From positions 1 to 5,115 of the forward strand of contig JAHEXO010000215.1 in assembly GCA_023252065.1 (NCBI GenBank): 5,115 nt of DNA. Direction: 5' to 3'. The notes under the pieces were generated by a model. The model was not told the origin of the DNA. It made no database searches and saw only the letters and a program-made list of their open reading frames with translations. Positions 1-5,115 of this stretch are shown here, piece by piece (positions within the stretch are counted from its first letter, which is position 1; every line of letters starts with the position of its first letter). Both the position numbers and the translations under genes were made by a program. Source of the stretch: Nocardioides sp. (GTDB lineage Bacteria > Actinomycetota > Actinomycetes > Propionibacteriales > Nocardioidaceae).

Positions 1-1487
<1,487 letters not shown>

Positions 1488-1491
<4 letters not shown>

Positions 1492-1991
1492 GTCGGTCCT
1501 CCGGCGCGGATGTCCGCCTCGGGGTGACAGGCGATCAGGTTGTCGCTGACGGCGTTCATGACCCGGCCCAGGGCCAGGAAGTCGTCCGGGCTCGCCAGGT
1601 CGACGATGTGCTCGCGCACGCCCTGCACGTGCACGTGAGCGGCGGCCTCCAGGACCGAGTACCCGTGGTCGGTCAGGCTGCAGATGATCCCCCGGCCGTC
1701 CTCGGGGGAGGACGCACGAACGACCAGCCCGGCGTTCTGCATGCGGGCCACCGTGTGCGTCACCCGGCTCCTGCTGTGGGCCAGGGCGTCGGCCAGCTGG
1801 GCCATCCGCATCTGGCGTCCGGGTCGCTCGGAGAGGCGCACCAGGATCTCGTACTCACCCAGCGACAGGTCGAACGCCCGCTGGAGGTCTTCGTCGAGCC
1901 GGTCGAACAGCAGCGTCACGCCCAGCACGAGTGCGCGCCACGACGCCTGCTGCTCGGTGTCGAGCCATCGGGTTCCCCGTCCCTCGCCCAT
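1488..1991 (-). CDS. MarR-family winged-helix transcriptional regulator
   Basis: Protein of 167 residues, the usual MarR length, expected to bind DNA as a dimer in the cytoplasm. An N-terminal helical dimerisation part (residues 8-40, RWLDTEQQASWRA) leads into the winged helix: MRMAQLADAL (61-70), recognition helix around SRSRVTHTVARMQ (73-85), and wing with the family D-x-R signature in SPEDGRG (95-101), followed by LTDHG and C-terminal helices. The RWLD...W...L start and LSLGEYEILVRLSE are typical of a large actinobacterial MarR subgroup. ATG at 1991 is chosen because the homologous core begins just after it; the frame stays open far upstream only as a GC-rich shadow of the thiolase gene. 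No Shine-Dalgarno precedes the ATG, but a TACCCT hexamer six bases upstream suggests leaderless initiation. It lies 50 bases downstream of the thiolase on the same strand and may also be read from that transcript. Effector and targets cannot be told from sequence. Confidence 0.93.
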
Positions 1992-1997
1992 ACCGGA

Positions 1998-2003
1998 AGG
2001 GTA
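1998..2003 (-). promoter_or_regulatory. Possible leaderless -10 for the MarR-family gene
   Basis: TACCCT on the minus strand ends six bases before the ATG at 1991 and fits TANNNT. That spacing would place the transcription start at or next to the A of the start codon. The absence of any purine-rich ribosome binding site in front of this ATG agrees with leaderless translation, which is common in actinobacteria. No good -35 is visible. Confidence 0.4.
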
Positions 2004-2041
2004 GCGAGGGAGGCGGGTGAAGCGGGGACGCGGCGCGTCGC

Positions 2042-3268
2042 TCAGGCGAGCCGCTCCACGATCAGCGCCATCCCCTGGCCGCCGCCCACGCACATCGTGA
2101 TCAGGCCCGTGGACTTGTCGTGCCAGTCCAGCGAGTTCAGCATCGTGGCCTGGAGCCGGGCGCCGGTCATCCCGAACGGGTGCCCGACCGCGATCGCCCC
2201 GCCGTTGACGTTGAGCCGGTCGAGGTCGATACCGAGGTCCTGGTAGGACGGCACGACCTGCGCGGCGAACGCCTCGTTGATCTCCACGAGGTCGATGTCG
2301 TCGATGGTCATCCCCGCGTGGGCGAGCGCGCGCCGGGTGGCCTCGACCGGGCCGAGGCCCATGATCTCCGGCGACAGGCCACTGACGCCGGTGGCGACGA
2401 TCCGGGCAAGGGGAGTGATCCCGAGCTCGGCTGCCTTGGCGTCGCTCATGACGACGACCGCGGCCGCCCCGTCGTTGAGCGGGCAGCAGTTGCCGGCGGT
2501 GACCACGCCGTCGGGGCGGAAGACCGGCTTCAGCCCGGAGACGCCCCCGAGGGTGACGCCGGCGCGCGGACCGTCGTCGGCGCTCACGACCGTGCCGTCG
2601 GGCGTGGTGACGGGAGTGATCTCGCGAGCCCAGAAGCCGTCGGCGTTGGCCTTCTCGGCGAGGTTCTGCGACCGGACGCCGAACTCGTCGAGCTCGAGGC
2701 GGGTCAGGCCGCGCAGGGTCGCGACGTTCTCCGCGGTCTGGCCCATCGCGATGTAGGCGTCGGGGAGCCCGCCGTCCGCCCGTGGGTCGTGCCACGTCTC
2801 GCCGCCCGAGCCGTGCTCGGCGCGGTCCTGGGTGCGGCCCTGGGCGTCGCCGAAGAGCGGGTTGCGGGTGTCGGGCCAGGAGTCGGAGCTGCCCTTGGCG
2901 TAGCGGGATACCGTCTCGACCCCGGCCGAGACGAACACGTCGCCCTCGCCGGCCTTGATCGCGTGGAACGCCATCCGCGTGGTCTGCACCGAGGACGCGC
3001 AGTAGCGGGTGATGGTCGCGCCGGGGACGTCGTCCATCCCGTTGATGACGTTGACGATCCGGGCCATGTTGAAGCCGCTCTCGCCGCCCGGGAGCCCGCA
3101 GCCGAGGTAGACGTCGTCGACGGCGTGCCGGTCGAGCGCGGGGACCGCGTCGAGTGCCGTGGCGATCATCTGCGCGGCGAGGTCGTCGGGCCGGACGTCC
3201 TTCAGCGAGCCCTTGCCGGCCCGGCCGATCGGGGAGCGGGCGGTGGCGACGATGACGGCTTCGGGCAC
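2042..3268 (-). CDS. Thiolase (acetyl-CoA C-acetyltransferase / 3-ketoacyl-CoA thiolase)
   Basis: Enzyme of 408 residues, full length for the family. It should catalyse CoA-dependent cleavage of 3-ketoacyl-CoA, or the reverse condensation of acetyl-CoA, in beta-oxidation or related acyl-CoA pathways in the cytoplasm. Visible: N-terminal VIVATARSPIGR (5-16); nucleophilic Cys90 in TRYCASS; GVETVSR (116-122); GQTAENVA loop (176-183); CCPLNDGAAA (261-270); NEAF (331-334); NVNGGAIAVGHP with catalytic His363; and second catalytic Cys393 in TMCVGGGQG. All expected catalytic residues are present. The start is GTG at 3268, supported by GGAG six bases upstream and by the family N-terminus beginning within a few residues. 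The tetR-like gene ends 37 bases upstream on the same strand, so co-transcription is likely. Biosynthetic and degradative thiolases share these motifs, so chain-length preference and direction stay open; Ala-Ser-Ser after the cysteine does not identify a specific Fad enzyme. Confidence 0.95.
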   Translation of the reverse strand: MPEAVIVATARSPIGRAGKGSLKDVRPDDLAAQMIATALDAVPALDRHAVDDVYLGCGLPGGESGFNMARIVNVINGMDDVPGATITRYCASSVQTTRMAFHAIKAGEGDVFVSAGVETVSRYAKGSSDSWPDTRNPLFGDAQGRTQDRAEHGSGGETWHDPRADGGLPDAYIAMGQTAENVATLRGLTRLELDEFGVRSQNLAEKANADGFWAREITPVTTPDGTVVSADDGPRAGVTLGGVSGLKPVFRPDGVVTAGNCCPLNDGAAAVVVMSDAKAAELGITPLARIVATGVSGLSPEIMGLGPVEATRRALAHAGMTIDDIDLVEINEAFAAQVVPSYQDLGIDLDRLNVNGGAIAVGHPFGMTGARLQATMLNSLDWHDKSTGLITMCVGGGQGMALIVERLA

Positions 3269-3274
3269 GTGGAG

Positions 3275-3280
3275 CTCCGA
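3275..3280 (-). promoter_or_regulatory. Ribosome binding site deciding the GTG start of the thiolase gene
   Basis: TCGGAG on the minus strand, six bases before the GTG at 3268. The site is part of the palindrome GGAGCTCC (3271-3278). The family N-terminus starts immediately after this GTG and no nearby ATG competes. Confidence 0.65.
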
Positions 3281-3305
3281 TCGAGGTCGGGATGCGGGGG
3301 CGTGC

Positions 3306-3884
3306 TCACCCTAGTCCGCCCATCAGGACCCCGATCGACTGGCGGACGAACGGCCGGCGCGAGCCCTCCGCCAGCGGCAGTGCCCGCAGCAGCACGCCGT
3401 CGAACGACGCGACCAGCGTGGCCGCCCGGGCCTCGCTGTGGTCCGTCCCACGCGCCTCCAGGATCGACGCCACCAGCTCGATCAGCCGCAGCTCGTTGTC
3501 GGCGAGGAGCTCGGCGAGCTCGGGGTCACGCGCCGAGGCCAGCGACAGCTCCATCCACGCGAGCAGCCGCTCGCGCTCGTCGAGCCGTCGCATGAAGAAG
3601 CTGGTCACGGTCTCGATCGCCTGGTCGTCCTCGAGCTGACAGGTGGCCAGGTCGCGGGCGAGGTTCTCGCAGTCGCCGGTGACGCCCTCCGCGACGTACG
3701 ACGTGAGCGCCGCGACGAGGGCCTGGCGCGTGCGGAGGTAGGCCGAGCAACTGCCCTCGGGGAGCCCGGCCGCGCGGTCGACGGCTCGGTGGGTGAGCCC
3801 CTTGAGGCCCTGCTCGGCGACGACGCGCAGCGCTGCGCCGAGCAGCAGCTCCATGCGCGGGGAGCGCGCGGGCGACTCGGTCAC
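3306..3884 (-). CDS. TetR-family transcriptional regulator
   Basis: Protein of 192 residues, normal for TetR repressors. The N-terminal DNA-binding domain is clear: helix 1 MELLLGAALRVVAEQG (11-26), then the helix-turn-helix LTHRAVDRAAGLPEGSCSAYL (about 30-50) followed by RTRQALVAAL. The rest is an all-helical ligand-binding and dimerisation domain with no identifiable ligand. GTG at 3884 is chosen because GGAGG lies eight bases upstream; an in-frame ATG at 3854 (residue 11) has no comparable site and would start right at helix 1. It is the first gene of the leftward trio tetR-thiolase-marR and faces the divergent small-protein/thioesterase operon, the classic position for a repressor of its own operon and the neighbour. 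A fatty-acid or acyl-CoA effector is an inference from context only. Cysteines at residues 46 (in the HTH), 72 and 82 are a mild oddity. Confidence 0.93.
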   Translation of the reverse strand: MTESPARSPRMELLLGAALRVVAEQGLKGLTHRAVDRAAGLPEGSCSAYLRTRQALVAALTSYVAEGVTGDCENLARDLATCQLEDDQAIETVTSFFMRRLDERERLLAWMELSLASARDPELAELLADNELRLIELVASILEARGTDHSEARAATLVASFDGVLLRALPLAEGSRRPFVRQSIGVLMGGLG

Positions 3885-3892
3885 GGGGGCGG

Positions 3893-3897
3893 CCTCC
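3893..3897 (-). promoter_or_regulatory. Ribosome binding site deciding the GTG start of the TetR gene
   Basis: GGAGG on the minus strand, eight bases before the GTG at 3884. It favours this start over the in-frame ATG at 3854. Confidence 0.65.
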
Positions 3898-3920
3898 GGC
3901 TCGGGACGGTGTGACGCGCG

Positions 3921-3926
3921 AGACTA
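3921..3926 (-). promoter_or_regulatory. Possible -10 element for the tetR-thiolase-marR operon
   Basis: Read leftward, TAGTCT fits the TANNNT actinobacterial -10 pattern and would give a leader of roughly 30 bases before the GTG at 3884. No convincing -35 is seen 16-18 bases upstream. The call rests mainly on position. Confidence 0.3.
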
Positions 3927-3930
3927 CCCG

Positions 3931-3943
3931 CCGATTTGATCGG
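3931..3943. promoter_or_regulatory. Inverted repeat CCGAT-N3-ATCGG, candidate TetR operator
   Basis: Perfect five-base arms CCGAT (3931-3935) and ATCGG (3939-3943) around TTG, between the divergent tetR-like and small-protein genes. It overlaps the -35 of the rightward promoter and lies just upstream of the probable leftward -10. A regulator bound here could affect both directions, which is usual for a TetR protein encoded beside its operator. Arms this short occur by chance, so the assignment is tentative. Confidence 0.35.
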
Positions 3944-3964
3944 GAGGGGTCAGCGGCGTATCTT
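3936..3964 (+). promoter_or_regulatory. Sigma-70-like promoter for the small membrane protein/thioesterase operon
   Basis: A -35-like TTGATC (3936-3941) and a -10-like TATCTT (3959-3964) are separated by exactly 17 bases, each matching the consensus at four of six positions including the most conserved ones. Transcription would begin near 3971, giving a leader of about 36 bases before the ATG at 4007. The -10 overlaps the first operator dyad and the -35 overlaps the CCGAT inverted repeat, so this looks like a repressible promoter. The start site is inferred, not observed. Confidence 0.6.
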
Positions 3965-3978
3965 CTACATACGTAGAG
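3963..3978. promoter_or_regulatory. Operator dyad 1 (TTCTAC-N4-GTAGAG), BlaI/MecI-like
   Basis: Inverted repeat with TTCTAC at 3963-3968, ATAC spacer and GTAGAG at 3973-3978 (five paired bases per arm). It covers the end of the -10 and the inferred transcription start, where a bound dimer would block RNA polymerase. The core CTACATACGTAG differs at one position from the CTACATATGTAG dyad remembered for BlaI/MecI-type repressors. That family link is inference; no such repressor gene is in the window. Confidence 0.65.
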
Positions 3979-3979
3979 A

Positions 3980-3995
3980 TTCTACAGAAGTAGAA
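3980..3995. promoter_or_regulatory. Operator dyad 2 (TTCTAC-N4-GTAGAA)
   Basis: A perfect six-base inverted repeat, TTCTAC at 3980-3985 and GTAGAA at 3990-3995 around AGAA. It repeats dyad 1 with a start-to-start distance of 17 bases, so the same protein probably binds both. It sits in the early leader and its last bases touch the GAAAGGA ribosome binding site. A stem of this sequence in RNA could also partly hide the ribosome binding site, but the arms are short and AT-rich, so DNA binding is the likelier role. Confidence 0.65.
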
Positions 3996-4006
3996 AGGAC
4001 TCGACC

Positions 4007-4189
4007 ATGACCCCCTACAGCACAGCCCTCGCCGTCTACCTCACCGTCTTCCTCGCGATCGCCCTCGTCGCCACCGTGGCCGCGCTCGGCACGGCCGCCG
4101 AGGTCGTCGTGCGCAGCCGCCGGGTCCGGCTGACCCGGCACGAGTGGCTGCGGGCCTTCTACGCCCCGCGGCTCGCGCTGCACCGCTGA
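4007..4189 (+). CDS. Small single-pass membrane protein (60 aa), function unknown
   Basis: I do not recognise a family. The 60-residue product has one strong hydrophobic segment at about residues 7-31 (TALAVYLTVFLAIALVATVA core) and then an arginine-rich tail with eight arginines and two glutamates in the last 29 residues. By the positive-inside rule this predicts an outside N-terminus and a cytoplasmic basic tail. The hydrophobic stretch has no obvious signal-peptidase site, so it is more likely an anchor than a secreted peptide. Evidence that it is real: ATG with GAAAGGA (3993-3999) seven bases upstream, a well-spaced promoter, and a tandem operator immediately before the ribosome binding site. 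The thioesterase gene starts 35 bases after its stop, so the two probably share a transcript. It could be a regulatory or stress-response microprotein; nothing in the sequence fixes a role. Confidence 0.78.
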   Translation: MTPYSTALAVYLTVFLAIALVATVAALGTAAEVVVRSRRVRLTRHEWLRAFYAPRLALHR

Positions 4190-4213
4190 CCCTGCCGCTG
4201 ACGCACGGCTGGC

Positions 4214-4217
4214 AGGA
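4214..4217 (+). promoter_or_regulatory. Ribosome binding site deciding the GTG start of the thioesterase
   Basis: AGGA seven bases before the GTG at 4225, in the 35-base gap after the small membrane gene. It supports the 289-residue product over the longer frame that starts inside the upstream gene. Confidence 0.6.
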
Positions 4218-4224
4218 TCGAGCC

Positions 4225-5094
4225 GTGCGCCACGTCTACGAGTGCCAGATGCGTCGGGCCGACCAGCACGGCGACACCGTCAGCAACGTCGCCTTCGTGG
4301 ACTACCTGCAGGAGGCGCGGCTCGACCTCCTGCGCCACCACCACACGTCTCCCACACCCAACCCCGGCGAGGGACTCGTCGTGGTGAACACCGTCGTGGA
4401 GTACCTCGCCCCGCTCCGCCTCTCGCAGGCGCCCCTCTTCGTCGCCGTCTGGCCCACCGCGATCCGGGCGGCGTCGTTCACGTTGGGCTACGAGCTGTTC
4501 ACAGGCGAGGATGACGACCGGGTCGTGCACGGCCACGCCACGACGGTGCTCACGCCCTACGTCTTCACCTCCGGGCGCCCGCGCCGGATGAGCGCCGAGG
4601 AGCGCGACCGGCTCATCCCCGCCATCGAGCCGTCGCCGGTCTCCGACCGGACGCTCGCCGGCGGCAGCCCCACCTGGGGGCAGGCGGTGGTCGAGCGCCC
4701 CGTGCACGTGAGGTTCTCCGACATCGACCTGCTCGGGCACGTGAACAACCTGCAGTACCTCGAGTACGCCCAGATCGCCCAGGTCGACCTCCTCGTCGGC
4801 GTCCTGCAGGAGGCCCGCATCAAGGGCTCGGTGACGACTGTGATCGCCCGCAGCGAGATCGACTACGTCGGCCAGATGAACCTGCGCCCCGAGCCGTACG
4901 CCGTGCGGAGCCGGGTCGTGGGGGTCGGTGACACGTCGGTGACCTTCGAGCAGGAGGTCCGGGACGGCGAGCGGGTCATGGCGCGCAGCCGGATGGTCGA
5001 GGTGAACATCGACGCGGACGAGCACCCCCTGGTGTGGCACCCCCAGCACCGGGAGCTGTTCGAGGGCCGCCTGCGCGACGGCGCGGACGGCTGA
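4225..5094 (+). CDS. Acyl-CoA thioesterase with two tandem hotdog (4HBT-like) domains
   Basis: Protein of 289 residues built from two hotdog folds in tandem, expected to hydrolyse acyl-CoA thioesters to free acid and CoA in the cytoplasm. Domain 1 (about 5-115) begins YECQMRRAD and contains NVAFVDYLQEARLDLL; a linker with MSAEERDRL (122-130) follows; domain 2 (about 155-265) carries the canonical RFSDIDLLGHVNN (163-175) and later DYVGQMNLR. The same frame is open back to a GTG at 4144, but that would overlap the small membrane gene with a non-homologous leader. GTG at 4225 has AGGA seven bases upstream and begins three residues before the conserved YEC, so it is preferred. Oddity: domain 1 has DQHGDTVSN (13-21) where relatives usually read D-x-D-x-x-G-H-V-N-N; the second Asp and the GH pair are replaced and one residue is missing. 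Domain 2 may do most of the catalysis. Substrate chain length is unknown. Confidence 0.88.
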   Translation: MRHVYECQMRRADQHGDTVSNVAFVDYLQEARLDLLRHHHTSPTPNPGEGLVVVNTVVEYLAPLRLSQAPLFVAVWPTAIRAASFTLGYELFTGEDDDRVVHGHATTVLTPYVFTSGRPRRMSAEERDRLIPAIEPSPVSDRTLAGGSPTWGQAVVERPVHVRFSDIDLLGHVNNLQYLEYAQIAQVDLLVGVLQEARIKGSVTTVIARSEIDYVGQMNLRPEPYAVRSRVVGVGDTSVTFEQEVRDGERVMARSRMVEVNIDADEHPLVWHPQHRELFEGRLRDGADG

Positions 5095-5115
5095 CCCTCA
5101 GCCGACCGCAACACC

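Noticed and set aside
1992..2795. N-terminal extension of the MarR frame to 435 residues
   Set aside because: The extra part overlaps the thiolase in another frame and is Arg/Pro-rich with no homology; the MarR fold starts at the ATG at 1991.
3277..3290. CCGA-N6-TCGG inverted repeat before the thiolase gene, considered as an operator
   Set aside because: Four-base arms only, and not a convincing match to the CCGAT-N3-ATCGG site at 3931; no promoter elements beside it.
2120..3595. 491-residue + strand frame opposite the thiolase and TetR genes
   Set aside because: Low-complexity translation typical of antisense frames in high-GC DNA; the opposite strand encodes full conserved proteins.
4184..4202. 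CCGCTGAC repeated twice around the small-gene stop
   Set aside because: Eight-base repeat in GC-rich sequence; no flanking structure or mobile-element sign, so probably chance.
4144..4224. Longer start (GTG 4144) for the thioesterase
   Set aside because: It overlaps the small membrane gene, adds a non-family leader, and has no better ribosome binding site than the GTG at 4225.
4159..5049. 296-residue minus-strand frame opposite the thioesterase
   Set aside because: Antisense shadow rich in Val, Asp, His and Gly with no recognisable motif.
5095..5115. Terminator after the thioesterase
   Set aside because: Only 21 bases are visible, with no hairpin or T-run.

Overview
The window is very GC-rich. 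Codons end almost always in G or C, several starts are GTG, and one regulator gene looks leaderless. Together with the style of the regulators, this points to a high-GC actinobacterium. A Nocardioides-like member of the Propionibacteriales is a reasonable guess, but the sequence does not prove it.

Layout: (1) 1-1491 (+) is the 3' nine-tenths of ettA, encoding an ABC-F ATPase that acts on the ribosome; the window edge removes its N-terminus, including the first Walker A. (2) 1488-3884 (-) holds three genes reading leftward: a TetR-type repressor (3884-3306), a thiolase (3268-2042) and a MarR-type regulator (1991-1488). The marR-like stop interlocks with the ettA stop in a shared CTAG. (3) 3885-4006 is a divergent control region. 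It contains a good sigma-70-like promoter for the rightward genes, a CCGAT-N3-ATCGG inverted repeat over its -35, and two tandem copies of a TTCTAC-N4-GTAGAA-like dyad over its -10 and start point. (4) 4007-5094 (+) holds a 60-residue single-pass membrane protein gene followed 35 bases later by a double-hotdog acyl-CoA thioesterase gene. The last 21 bases hold nothing recognisable.

Functional reading: apart from ettA, the theme is acyl-CoA metabolism. The thiolase cleaves or forms beta-ketoacyl-CoA, and the thioesterase hydrolyses acyl-CoA from a divergent transcript. The TetR protein is the obvious candidate to control the thiolase operon and perhaps the divergent promoter. The tandem dyads closely resemble operators of the BlaI/MecI repressor family. 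No such repressor is encoded here, so the small membrane protein and thioesterase may belong to a regulon controlled from elsewhere.

The most notable points are the tandem operator array, the membrane microprotein it controls, and the rewritten catalytic motif in the first hotdog domain of the thioesterase. I see no mobile elements, RNA genes, CRISPR arrays or convincing intrinsic terminators. All of this comes from reading the sequence and from recalled family knowledge; no search was run.
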